Shown one piece after another: positions 45,197-55,540 of a stretch of DNA of 64,000 nucleotides. The notes under the pieces were generated by a model, which saw only the letters and a list, made by a program, of their open reading frames with translations, made no database searches and was not told the DNA's origin. Made by a program: the position numbers and the translations under genes. The stretch is taken from assembly GCF_002994745.2 (NCBI RefSeq), contig NC_037088.1:66420397-66484396 (forward strand), written 5' to 3'. Numbering within the stretch: the first letter of the stretch is position 1; each line of letters starts with the position of its first letter. Source of the DNA: Rosa chinensis. Its lineage: Eukaryota > Streptophyta > Magnoliopsida > Rosales > Rosaceae.

Positions 45197-46441
45197 ATGC
45201 TCAGAGCTGACAGGCTCTATGATCTTTACGAAGAAGCTGAGAATTGTGAAAATCCTGAAAGATTAGAAAAACTAATCGAAGAAATGAAAGAATTCAAATT
45301 CAGAAAGACAAGAAAAGTCTTTCCTTATCAAGATATTGAAATGGAAGAAGGAGAAAGCTCCAGAACTTTCATTAGCAGAGAAAAAGGGAAACTAAAACTC
45401 CCAGTTCAGAAAGCCCCCACGGGTAAAAAAGGGGAAAGAAATTCCCAAAGATTTGTCCCAGAGGACAATCTGCCAAGAGTTCCTATCACGAACTATGGCA
45501 TCTGGTTAAATCTAGACAAGAGTCTAGACAAAAGAAAAACCATTGACCAATGGGTAGACAGCCTGATGATGGCTTCTGCACTTACCCTTGGCAAATTTGA
45601 AGCACCAGATTTGCAGGTGTACTATGAAACTACTCTCACTGGAGTGGCAAAAAAGTACTACCTATCCTTCAAAGAAACTGCCAGAGGAAGAGACTGGCTT
45701 GAAGAAATCAAAAATTCAAAATCTCCGTATGATTTTGCAGTACCCCTGTACGATCAGTTCTGTGGAGATCTCTCAAATCTGAGTGAGAAAGCCAAAGAAA
45801 CGGCAAAATCGAATATCTATGCCCTCAAAATCTGTGACATGAGATATTTCGAAGAATACCTGAATGAATTTCAGGAATATTACTGTACAATTGGTGAACT
45901 AGAAAATACTGATCTAGTTAATCTGTTGCACAGAAAACTCCCTGAACCATGGAGAACAGCTGTGAGAGAAAGCATAGCTGAAAAACCAATTGAAAGATTT
46001 TCAGTTGGAGGAATTGCCGACAGAATCCGGCAATTACTGAAAGAACAATGCAAAGCCAATCTTAGAGCTAAGATGGCCAAGAAGCAACTCAAAAGAGTTG
46101 AAAATTTCTGCTATGGAATATTGGATATGCCCACAAACTGGGGATGTCATGAATCCAAGTTTCACAGAAAAAGAAAAGAAAAATATTACTCTAAAAAATT
46201 CAAAAGGAGTAATCAGAAGAAGAATTGGAAATTCAAGAGAAGCTCCAATTACAAGAAGGATGAAGATCCTAAAAAGAAATTCTTCAAGAAAAAGAAGAAT
46301 ACTCATCAGCATAAACAACCAAGCAAGAAAGCTTGCAGATGTTGGTTATGTAAAGCTGAATGGCACTATGCCAATGAATGCCCGGAAAAGGGTAAAAGAT
46401 CTACTAAAGCTCTCTTTGAAGAATATGAGCAAATAGTATAA
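45197..46441 (+). CDS. Endogenous pararetrovirus coat protein region
   Basis: 414 codons from ATG 45197, in the same frame as the movement-protein region and 87 bases after its stop; the ATG may not be the natural start. The core (about residues 95-290) fits a caulimovirid capsid. A very Lys/Arg-rich stretch (about 300-380) precedes a CCHC zinc knuckle, C-x2-C-x4-H-x4-C, at about residues 382-395, typical of nucleic-acid-binding coat proteins. The frame ends with TAA 46439-46441. An acidic Ser/Glu/Asp-rich tail remains open in the same frame to about 46585, so this stop also looks like later damage. Confidence 0.82.
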   Translation: MLRADRLYDLYEEAENCENPERLEKLIEEMKEFKFRKTRKVFPYQDIEMEEGESSRTFISREKGKLKLPVQKAPTGKKGERNSQRFVPEDNLPRVPITNYGIWLNLDKSLDKRKTIDQWVDSLMMASALTLGKFEAPDLQVYYETTLTGVAKKYYLSFKETARGRDWLEEIKNSKSPYDFAVPLYDQFCGDLSNLSEKAKETAKSNIYALKICDMRYFEEYLNEFQEYYCTIGELENTDLVNLLHRKLPEPWRTAVRESIAEKPIERFSVGGIADRIRQLLKEQCKANLRAKMAKKQLKRVENFCYGILDMPTNWGCHESKFHRKRKEKYYSKKFKRSNQKKNWKFKRSSNYKKDEDPKKKFFKKKKNTHQHKQPSKKACRCWLCKAEWHYANECPEKGKRSTKALFEEYEQIV

Positions 46442-46555
46442 GTAGCAAATATGAAAGGCTACGAAATAGCCTATTCTGATGATGAAGATGATGACAGGTC
46501 AGTTTACTCTGCCTGGTCTGAAGAAGAAGAATCATCAGAGGAGTCTGAGATAGAT

Positions 46556-46600
46556 TCTGAAGTAGAGTACTTCGAAATTCTGAAGTAGAGTACTTCGAAT
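46556..46600 (+). repeat. 23-bp-period tandem duplication breaking the viral frame
   Basis: TCTGAAGTAGAGTACTTCGAA occurs at 46556-46576 and again at 46579-46599, period 23. Because 23 is not a multiple of three, it moves the coat-protein frame out of register with the protease-RT frame. Confidence 0.93.
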
Positions 46601-46608
46601 CCAGACAA

Positions 46609-49600
46609 ATGAATGTTTTAAAAATCAAAAATTGGGCAGAAAGCAAGACAGAATCCTTTATGTCTTCTTATCAGGTGAACCCTGGTACATTCGTTTGTGA
46701 CTACTGCTTATGTCACGAAAAGAATGGTCTCCCAATGTTTTGTGAAGAGTCTAAGAAGACCTATCACAAAGAATGCTTCATAGCTGAAGCAAGAAGAAAA
46801 ACCAAGAATGGTCTTGTCAGCCAGTTGGTTGAGCAAGAATATGAAGAGTATTTCGCTGAGAAAAAGGCGAAGGAAGTGGAAACTCTATTCCAGGAAACCA
46901 TGAAACCCTCTTCCTCAGAAATAAAGGAAGAAAACATCGATGAAGATATTGAATTGGTTGAAATACCAGAAAATATCGTTGAACTGGTGGAACCACCAGA
47001 AACTGTTCATCTCTTAGAACGACAAGAGAATACTGAAACATGGGATCTACTTGGCCAACCATCGGGAAAGTTTGATTATAAAGTCAGATATGATCCTCCA
47101 TCATGGTTCAGTACTCCAGATAGCAAAGAGATAATTCCTACAGACTGGAATGATAAATCACCCACTCAGGAAAATGTTCCAGAAGAATGTAAACCATTCA
47201 TTCCAAAGGAACAAGCTCAAGAAAATGAGCTTCAACAGTCGAAAGTCGTCTCTACAAGTAGATACAGCAACTATATAGAGATTGGACTTAAGTTCCCTAA
47301 TCACAGGAAATATCATCTACATGCTTTTGTAGATAATGGATCAGGATTTACTGTTGCAAAGAGATTTGCAATTCCAGATGAACTCTGGAAAGAAGATAAG
47401 AAAAAGTCAGCTACTGGTGTAACATTTGATGGAAGCCATCTCACCATGAAGAAAGTAGCAAAAAATGTTCATATCACCATTGGTGGAGGAACATTTACCA
47501 TCCAGAATGTTTGGCAATCTGAAGGCCAAGGATCTGATTTCTTGTTGGGAAATGATTTTATTCTCCAACAACGATTCATTCAGGATGAGGAAGCGATAGG
47601 CTTCAGAAAAGGAGAACGGGTGTTTTGGGCAGACCGACTCACACATGCATTCAGTGTGGTAGGTCCCGGTTTTACTACTCACTATCAGAGATCGCAACAG
47701 AATAGTGGTGATATTACCCCTTACAAACCCAAATTTGAGCCCATACTCCAAATCAAACAACAAGAAGAATTGCTTGTTGAAGAATCTTCAGAAGAAGAAG
47801 AAGAAACTAGTGAAGATGAAGAAGATAGTTTCATCCATGAGCACAATCTCAAGCACTTTCAGAATAAGCTTGAGTCTCAGCAAATTCCCACTCTTGAAAA
47901 AATCAAGAAACTACTAGAGCAGAATGTAGATACAAATCCTCAGAAGTTCTGGGAAAAAGACCCAGTGGTCTGTGAATTAAGATTGCATGACATGAACGCT
48001 ATCTGCCATGTCAAAGCCATTCCTCAGTACAAAGAGGAAGATCAGAAAGAATTCAGAAGTGATATCGAAGATCTCCTGAAAAAGAGATTAATTCAACCTT
48101 CAACTAGCCCTCATCATGCTCCAGCATTCTACGTGAGAAATCATGCAGAGAAACTACGAGGAAAAGCTAGAATGGTTATTGACTATAGAGATGTCAATAA
48201 AAAGACTGCCAAAGACGGATATCAGATCTCTCAAGTAAGAGTACTGATCAACCAGCTCAGAGGAGCCAAAGTCTTTTCGAAATTCGATGCAAAGTCGGGT
48301 TTCTGGCAGGTCAAGATGCATCCTGAGAGTGTACCTCTCACTGCATTTGGAACACCACAAGGTCATTATGAATGGCTGGTAATGCCTTTTGGTCTAAAGC
48401 AAGCTCCCTCAATCTTTCAAAGAAAGATGGACAACATCTTCAAACATGTGGCGGAGTTCTGTGTTGTCTACATAGATGACATCCTGGTATTCTCCAAAAC
48501 CAGAGAAGAACACATGAAACACCTCCATGAGGTAGCAAAGCTGATAGTTCAGCATGGAATTATCCTAGGCGAGAAGAAAATCTTCTTTATCCTTGATGAA
48601 GTTGATTTCCTAGGGATAAACATCAAGAATGGAGTCATAAAACTCCAACCTCACATCCTTGAAAAGATCTGGAAGTTCCCAGACAAAATTCCTGATGCTA
48701 AGAGTCTAGAGAGATTCCTTGGTGTCATAAATTATGGGAGAGATTTCATCCCTAAAATCTCAGGGTTAACAGCAATGTTATCTCCTAAGACAAGTTCCAA
48801 AAGAAAATGGAACTTCACAGAAGATGATGAAAAGATCGTGAAGCAGATAAAAAATCTCTGCAAAAACCTCCCTCCTCTGCAACAACCAGAAGAGAATGAT
48901 GAAATTATCCTCCAGACAGATGCGAGTGATAATTACTGGTCCGGTGTTGTTCTAGCTAGAGCGCCTGGAACTAACATTGAAAAAATCTGCAAATTTTGTA
49001 GTGGCAAGTTCAGCCCTGCAGAACTAAATTATCCCACAGGGGAAAAAGAAATCTTGGCTGTCAAGAAAACGATTTTAAATTCTCCAGCTTATCTTGGAAA
49101 ACCCTTTACTGTCCGCACCGATTGTGCCAGAGTAAAGAATTTCAAAAATTTCAAACTTGATAAAGCTGCTGATAGAGGAAGATTAGCAAACTGGCAATTA
49201 TTTCTTAACCAATATGATTATAATGTTGAATTAATTGCAGGAAACAAGAATTATCTTCCAGAAGCATTGACCAGGGAAATGGCAATGTTCAGCCAAAGAA
49301 AAGACGACGAAGGTCGTAATCCCAGAAGCAGAAGAACTGGGAAAGAACATGAACCTGAAGAAGAGCCCATGGAAACCAAAGAAAAAATCCTTAAAAGGTT
49401 TCTGCTAAGTCCAAAAGGCTTGGCCTCAACTGACCAATCTCAGGGTAAAAGATTGGCTAGCCCATCTCAAACGGCAGACGGTAAAGGCTCATCAAGACCG
49501 TTGATGGCTGCTGCTTTGCCAAAAAGCAGACCAACTCCAACTGGAGTCATAAATGTTTTTAATTATGAATTAAGAACTTTTGATACTCCTGTGTTCAGAA

Positions 49601-50589
49601 CTGGCAGGAGACTAGCTTATCACCAGAAGGCAATCCTGGATAATCTTTTATTTGCCTTTCAAGAAAGAAGCAGTGGTCTGATGTTCCCAGCTCTCTTTGC
49701 CTTAGCTGAAGAACTCTACGAAAATGGTAGACCACAATTTGAAGAAAGTCATATGCAGCAGAGTGCTGTAAGAAAAGAAAAAATTTCCTTCCTTGAAAGT
49801 CCAGAAAGTGCTAGGGTTCCTATCATGGCACTAAATGAATCAGACTGGCATGAATTCCATAGCCTGATAGGAAGACATAATCCAGAAGACCTAGTTCCTC
49901 CAACTCTCTTTATTGTTTCAGGTCCTTATGTTGGAAGATACCTGGTTAATGTTCAGAGTGAACATCCTCAAGAACACAAGCTCTGGCTTGTTGAAAATGG
50001 TTTTGTCCATAATCTATGGACCAAAACAAATGATGATCTCAAAGGTTTGCTGCCTATCATTATCAACACAGTCAAAAATATAAGAAAGAATGACTGTATA
50101 CTTCGTCTGAAGTTCAGATCCACTCCTCCAGAATGGATCCAGAAGGCAAACGGTGAAGTTGAATATATTCCTCCATATCATTATGTGAGAATCATTCAAA
50201 GGAAATATCTTCAACCAGCCTGTGTAGGGTACAATGGCCAGCCAAACTCAAGCATTCCATGGATGAAGGCCATGACTCTAGAATATATCAAGAAGATCAT
50301 CTCTGAAGACGTCCATAATACCTTCCTGGCAGCAGGAGAAAAAATTATTATCACTGCTTACGATCATCCTGACGTAGTCAGCAGTGACCTATTCCTATCT
50401 CTTACCAGAAAGGAAATAGACTCAACACTGACATGCTTACGATGGGTGGAGAAGCTTGAAACAGACAACCACTACAAGATGTATGTTGATACAGATGTCG
50501 AAGACAATGCAACAACTGTTCGAATGGCCCAGGCAGATAACGACTCGTTTGTCCTTGGTCACAATTCAGAAACCGACGAGAACATGTGA
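46609..50589 (+). CDS. Endogenous pararetrovirus protease-RT-RNase H region with C-terminal extension
   Basis: 1326 uninterrupted codons. A Cys/His cluster near residues 30-56 (C-x2-C ... H-x3-C) precedes an acidic linker. The aspartic protease has a D-N-G-S-G motif at about residue 242 and a later LLGNDF block. The reverse transcriptase spans about 500-700 with YIDD near residue 621. RNase H follows, with its first catalytic Asp in TDAS near residue 770, and ends about residue 890. The last about 430 residues have no motif I can name. The intact length argues that the insertion is young. It lies in a different frame from the coat protein because of a 23-bp tandem duplication just upstream. 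Confidence 0.9.
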   Translation: MNVLKIKNWAESKTESFMSSYQVNPGTFVCDYCLCHEKNGLPMFCEESKKTYHKECFIAEARRKTKNGLVSQLVEQEYEEYFAEKKAKEVETLFQETMKPSSSEIKEENIDEDIELVEIPENIVELVEPPETVHLLERQENTETWDLLGQPSGKFDYKVRYDPPSWFSTPDSKEIIPTDWNDKSPTQENVPEECKPFIPKEQAQENELQQSKVVSTSRYSNYIEIGLKFPNHRKYHLHAFVDNGSGFTVAKRFAIPDELWKEDKKKSATGVTFDGSHLTMKKVAKNVHITIGGGTFTIQNVWQSEGQGSDFLLGNDFILQQRFIQDEEAIGFRKGERVFWADRLTHAFSVVGPGFTTHYQRSQQNSGDITPYKPKFEPILQIKQQEELLVEESSEEEEETSEDEEDSFIHEHNLKHFQNKLESQQIPTLEKIKKLLEQNVDTNPQKFWEKDPVVCELRLHDMNAICHVKAIPQYKEEDQKEFRSDIEDLLKKRLIQPSTSPHHAPAFYVRNHAEKLRGKARMVIDYRDVNKKTAKDGYQISQVRVLINQLRGAKVFSKFDAKSGFWQVKMHPESVPLTAFGTPQGHYEWLVMPFGLKQAPSIFQRKMDNIFKHVAEFCVVYIDDILVFSKTREEHMKHLHEVAKLIVQHGIILGEKKIFFILDEVDFLGINIKNGVIKLQPHILEKIWKFPDKIPDAKSLERFLGVINYGRDFIPKISGLTAMLSPKTSSKRKWNFTEDDEKIVKQIKNLCKNLPPLQQPEENDEIILQTDASDNYWSGVVLARAPGTNIEKICKFCSGKFSPAELNYPTGEKEILAVKKTILNSPAYLGKPFTVRTDCARVKNFKNFKLDKAADRGRLANWQLFLNQYDYNVELIAGNKNYLPEALTREMAMFSQRKDDEGRNPRSRRTGKEHEPEEEPMETKEKILKRFLLSPKGLASTDQSQGKRLASPSQTADGKGSSRPLMAAALPKSRPTPTGVINVFNYELRTFDTPVFRTGRRLAYHQKAILDNLLFAFQERSSGLMFPALFALAEELYENGRPQFEESHMQQSAVRKEKISFLESPESARVPIMALNESDWHEFHSLIGRHNPEDLVPPTLFIVSGPYVGRYLVNVQSEHPQEHKLWLVENGFVHNLWTKTNDDLKGLLPIIINTVKNIRKNDCILRLKFRSTPPEWIQKANGEVEYIPPYHYVRIIQRKYLQPACVGYNGQPNSSIPWMKAMTLEYIKKIISEDVHNTFLAAGEKIIITAYDHPDVVSSDLFLSLTRKEIDSTLTCLRWVEKLETDNHYKMYVDTDVEDNATTVRMAQADNDSFVLGHNSETDENM

Positions 50590-50798
50590 AGCAGCAGGTG
50601 CAGAAAACACCGAAAGTTCTTTTGGACCTTTTCCAAAAGCAACTTTTGCTTTTCAAAAAGCAGGTGAAAAACATTTCACCTAAAGGAATCTGCTTTTCCC
50701 CGGCCGACCTCCACCAGCAAGAGCACTAAGGAAAGCAGGAAATCACGGAGTCGTGCTGTACATTTGGTAGTTTTGAATTGTAATTTGAGTTCCGCTCC

Positions 50799-50808
50799 CT
50801 ATATAAGG
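50799..50808 (+). promoter_or_regulatory. 35S-like pregenomic RNA promoter (TATA box)
   Basis: CTATATAAGG lies about 210 bases after the last viral codon, the position of the pregenomic promoter in caulimovirids. The expected start is about 30 bases downstream. The sequence that follows (to about 51350) would be the first part of the leader. Confidence 0.75.
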
Positions 50809-51350
50809 AGCTTTAGCTTCTCTTAGAAGGCATTCGAAGAGGGGAGAGCATCAGTTCATATTAGTTTTAAGAAATAGCAGAGTGGTTTTCTTTCCTGTCT
50901 GTGTGAAGAAGTGTGCTTTCATTTCAAGTAAGTACTGTAATCATTCTTATGGATAGCTAAACAGCTTTTAGCTGTTTACCTGAGAATGAGGCTCTGAATT
51001 CTTAGCTTGTAATTATGTTTATATGAATAATTTCAGTGTGTTCACCCACTTCATCAAATTTTTTATTATTAGCAAGTTAAGTTCTGTGATGTTTCTATTA
51101 TCTTAATCGTGTTCAGCCAGTATCTTATACTTTCTCTAAGTTCAGAATTCCTGATTTTTAGAAAAAATTGCCACAGCTTAGGATAGAAACAAACAGCAGT
51201 GATTCCGCCTGTTAAAGTAACCGTTAGGCAGGAGGCCGTTAGGTGAAAAACTTGGGCATGTTGAAGGCTAGTTTTGTTTTTCTCAGAAGTTGGAACAAGG
51301 TTTTCTAAGAAAAAATGAGTTTTTGGACCCAAAATTCAGCATATGATACA

Positions 51351-51822
51351 CTAGGCACTACCTTAGAAAGGACTACCCTTATGAGTCTTTTCACCTAAAA
51401 GTTGTGTAAATGGGCAAAATACAAGGATGTTGGATTGATTGGGCAAAATACCATGAGTTTTTGGGCAAACGGGCACAACCCCTACTTAAAATGTGTTTGG
51501 CCAACAAAATATCTCCCAGTGAACCAATAATGCATGGTCAGCTGACTGATCAGTAAGACAAGAAAAACCGGCAGGTAATATATGTAAGTTATAAAGCATC
51601 CAGATTCTGGATCATACATACAAGTTTCAGAATTCAGATGGTTGCAATTTTTGATTTTAGGGGTTCTGTTAGAGATGTTCTAAGTTAATTAGGACCAATA
51701 AGTCAGTAGCTTGAATCAGAAAGTTTTAGCTTATTGAACAGAGAACATAACAGAAATATTAGTCTACATATGACTAGCCACTAGGGCACTGCATGACTAG
51801 CTCGGGCGGCGCATGATTAGCA
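51351..51822. other. Right flank of the virus and 3' region of CNGC copy B
   Basis: No gene. GGGCAAAATAC occurs twice (51413 and 51440). The 3' UTR of the minus-strand channel should occupy the right part. Confidence 0.4.
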
Positions 51823-54502
51823 TTAGGTTCTCTCGATCTGCAGATACTCAATTCCTGTTCTTGACGAGGTCGCAGCTCCTACTCCTACGGTAGCCGGCCT
51901 ATTTGGGTTATTGCGGTTTCGACGGAATGTCCTTCCTATGGTAGAGCTCGCCACCCTCTCCTCTCGAGGATCATCGTAATTCCAAAACATTTTGCACTTG
52001 GTGGCCACATCTTTCAAGTCCTTGGCCGCGATAGCAAACCCTTCCACTTTTGTATGACATTTCACATTTTCTTTTGAGATCGGGAAGTTTTCAAACGAGA
52101 CGTGTTGCATGTCCTTCGACGCCCAACTCAGAAGTTGTTCATCTCCATAAATGCCACCGTTCTCAACCGTCCTGTGGATCTTGGATGGAGTACTAGTATT
52201 CGACGAGTAGATCCACATAGTTCCTTCTTTGACAAGCACCATCTGATCAACTGGTTCATCCACCTTGGCAACATAGTGATGCTCAGGGTATGTCACAGGC
52301 TTCAGATAGTCACATATCATTTTCAAAACTTTTGGATTCATACCTTCAAGCCTTGGTACCTACAAACATGTATATACACATTATATATATGAAAATCTTA
52401 CGAGAATTGATTGAGTATCAACATGTAACTAAGAGTCCTACTTTTCTCAGTGTACTCATGCAGAGAGCACGCTTTAGAGATTTTTTGGTTGACGAGGGAA
52501 GAATGGAGTACGGATCCCCCATGTCAGCATGGTTGTCTTGTTCTAATTTTTCTCTTATATTTGCCATGATTTCTTTCCTCAACTTAGCAGGGAGGCAATT
52601 TTTCTCCATCCACTCTTTCATAACTTGCTTTTTTGATTTGATCTTCCTTCTTATCTCCTCTGACTTTGCAGTTCCCATAGACATAAATGTCTGCATACAA
52701 AAAGTTGAGTTTGATTAGCTACATCCTCCAATCCTGTCCAGCCAAGGAAATAATATATAGATAGATAGATTGATTGCCAACCTGCACATTTCCGATGAGG
52801 TACAAAAACAGTAACAAGCCAATGATAGAAATAAGAATTGCGAATAAATTCTCCCATACATAGTTACTTGTTACAAGATTCGTGCCAAAATTACTGCAAA
52901 GAATCAATCAAATGATCAAGCATATGCATTAATATTTGATACGTATGGAAGAAAAATATGGTACAATATTGTAAGATATTCAACTTATGTATAAGAATCA
53001 TTAATTTTAATTAGCATATATATGCAAACCTCAAATTTCGTAGACCCCACCAAAAAGAGTAACACAACTTTTGTGGAAAGTTGATTGATGCCGGGTTATT
53101 GGACTTTAGAGAATCAAGAAATATTCCAAAATCAAATGGTCCAGTAGTATTGATAGGGCACGATGCATTCAGAGATGTTATAAGTGTCACCATATCGTCT
53201 GAATGTTTGTACTCATCACAATAAAAGGTACTTATACAGTTGGGACCGCAACTTCGATGCCAACATGATGTCTCTCGTTGAATCGAAAAGAAATACCAAA
53301 AGGCTCCAAGTACCTATTAAAAGGCAACACATAATTAAGATCAATTTTAACGATCTAAGTAGGACACTAAAAGAAATGTAAATGTAGGATGTGCTCTCAT
53401 TTATTGCCGAATTATTTTAGTATATAGGAATAGAGCTTCTCTCCATATAAATCTATAGATTAATTCTGCTCATATATGCAGGTTCCTTAGTTTTGTCAAC
53501 GTTTATCAAAGAAACTCAGACATGCATGGTCACTAAAATAGAGATAAAACATAAATTGACAGCAAAAAGCAACTTACGTGACTTGCAAAGATATAGAGAA
53601 ATAAATTGAATAGTCCTTTAATCCATATTCCATGACTCTTTGTAAGTTTTTTGGAAGATAGGTGAATACGATAAATTCTTGCCAAATATTGAAGGAGAAG
53701 AAAGAAATTCAAAATCTTTCTGTGGTTCAAATATCCAGAGCCTCTCATTTTAAAGAAGACAACAAGTAGTAGCACCTGGACAACATAAACAGTAATCAGT
53801 GAGAAATTCATTAGTCACAGCTCACAAGTTGCTAATAGTTAAACCTAGCCAAGTTAAAAACTTAAATTGGCTGGAATATGATGTTTAACTTCATTATCGA
53901 TCTTACCTGTGGGATAGGAAGAACAGCTAGAATGTCAGTTATGAGAGAGCGCCATGACAAATTGTCAACTATTGCACCGACACGTTTAAAGAAGGGTCCT
54001 TTAAAGAAATCGGAAGACTTCGGTTTAGCCATCTTATCGAGGGCTGCAGCGATCATAGCTTCACGAATCTGATAGATAATATGCACTATAAAAGTGATAT
54101 CCATCACTGATCGCAAAATGAGAGTTACAGTCCTCAATTGTCTGTCTGCTTGAAGGCACTTTTTTTCCCTATCGATGATAGGAATGTAAAAGAACAGTGG
54201 ATCCAGTGAGACTGCGATAACACACGAGGCTACAAATATCGAATCCCACCATGTACCTCGAACCCATAAACTAGTCCACCACGAACTAATTCTGCTTTTG
54301 TTTTTTTTCAGTTCTGATTGTCTCCGGTCGTATTCAGAATGAGTATTGTGACCAGCTGTCATACTGATAAGAAGATGCAAAATGCAATCAGAAAGGAAAA
54401 AGAGCTTGCATGTGTATGACTATTCAGAAAGCAGGTCAGCAATTCTAGATTCGAAGAGACAAACCTTACTTCTGGGGCTTCTTCATCAGTAGGCTTAAAC
54501 AT
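51823..54502 (-). CDS. Cyclic nucleotide-gated ion channel, CNGC1-like (copy B)
   Basis: Seven exons parallel to copy A: 54502-54465, 54363-53907, 53775-53578, 53313-53030, 52893-52782, 52690-52442, 52359-51823; 624 residues. The 112- and 249-bp exons are identical in length to those of copy A. Transmembrane and cyclic-nucleotide-binding parts are conserved (DPLFFYIPII, IYRIHLSSKKL, GDEQLLSWAS, VKCHTKVEGF). The pore reads FWWGLRNLSNFGTNL, so the filter is G-T-N where plant CNGCs usually have G-Q-N or G-Q-G. The C-terminal tail after the binding domain is short, with FRRNRNNPNRP and no IQ motif. The first exon and start are inferred from phase matching (AG|T). No frame break, so it is probably expressed, but its selectivity may differ. 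Confidence 0.9.
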
Positions 54503-55523
54503 AATTATTGCTGTTCAGATCATTCAAAGAAATAAGAACTTATGGAACTTGGCTACAATTGTAGGACTTTATAATAACTAGTAAGGATATGTGTACCTCT
54601 TGTTCAGTTGTGGGAGCTATTGGCCGTTGACAAAGACCATACCCTAATATATCTTTATCAATATTGATGAATTATTATTAGTTTATTATCAATCCCCTCC
54701 AAGGCTCCAAGCTGTCATTCTTGCTGCAGCTTGATAGGAATACAATTGACCTAAAACTAGGAAAAAGTTCCTCTTTCAGAAATAAAATTAAATATATGTA
54801 CCTCTTGTTCAGTTGTGGACTTGTGGTAGCTATTGGCCGTTGACGAAGACCATGTCCTAATATATCTTTATCAATATTGACGAATTATTATTAGTTTATT
54901 ACCAACCCCGTCCAAGGGTCCAAGCTAGTTCCAGACTTCTACTAACCCCGTCCAAGGGTCCAAGCTAGTTCCAGACTTCCAGTTAAGTTCATGAATGACT
55001 TCTTGCTGCAGCTTGATAGGAATACAATTGACCTAAATCTATGAACAAGTCCCTCATTCAGAAATAAATTTAAATACAAAAATTATAAGTATCTAAGGGA
55101 TAATAGTTTATTTGGCAGTTGCTATAACAGATGCACCAAAGAACGAATTGGGTGACCAATTGGAGAAGAGGGCCAGTCTGGACATGTAGCAAGAAAAGAT
55201 TGTCCAGGCAATTATTGGGGACCACTTGCCCAGGCAATTGGTTTGCTAATCAGCAGACACTGAATTGCCCGAACTTTAGTGGTGGGCTCCACAAGCACGT
55301 GGGATTGCTGCCAACGGATCCTTTTTTTTTTTTTTTTCTTTCGGACCTGTACTTTTTGTGTAACGTTATTTAATCGTAGCTGTTGGATCCTTCGATCCAA
55401 TGGCTGCGATTAAATAATAATAGTAATTTTGATTTTCACCCTAAAAAATAATTCGAAATGTAAAAAAAAACTTAAAAATATTTTTTTTTCAAAAATTCTA
55501 TGAATACCTATTCCCTTCCCTTA
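54503..55523. repeat. Tandemly duplicated upstream region of CNGC copy B
   Basis: CCTCTTGTTCAGTTGTGG followed by GCTATTGGCCGTTGAC and TATATCTTTATCAATATTGA occurs at 54596-54680 and again at 54801-54890. TTCTTGCTGCAGCTTGATAG occurs at 54718 and 55001. Inside the second copy a 39-bp unit with CCCCGTCCAAGGGTCCAAGC is itself doubled (54905 and 54944). So there is a duplication of about 200-280 bp with a nested short one. No gene is seen. Confidence 0.85.
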
Positions 55524-55540
55524 ATTATTAATTATTTAAT

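Larger units (their letters stand above)
43520..51350 (+). mobile_element. Endogenous pararetrovirus (Caulimoviridae, Petuvirus-like order)
   Basis: About 7.8 kb, a full caulimovirid genome in size. In order: a leader fragment with a short open frame, a tRNA-Met primer-binding site, movement protein, coat protein with CCHC knuckle, aspartic protease, reverse transcriptase, RNase H, a long C-terminal extension, a 35S-like promoter and the first part of the leader. The linear copy is opened within the leader, as expected if a circular genome integrated. The order MP-CP-PR-RT-RH in what looks like one former reading frame fits Petuvirus, and partly Florendovirus ORF1. There is no integrase and no LTR, so it is not a Ty3 element. 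The outer borders are approximate; no target duplication was seen. The main frame is broken at three places listed in the findings. Confidence 0.88.
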
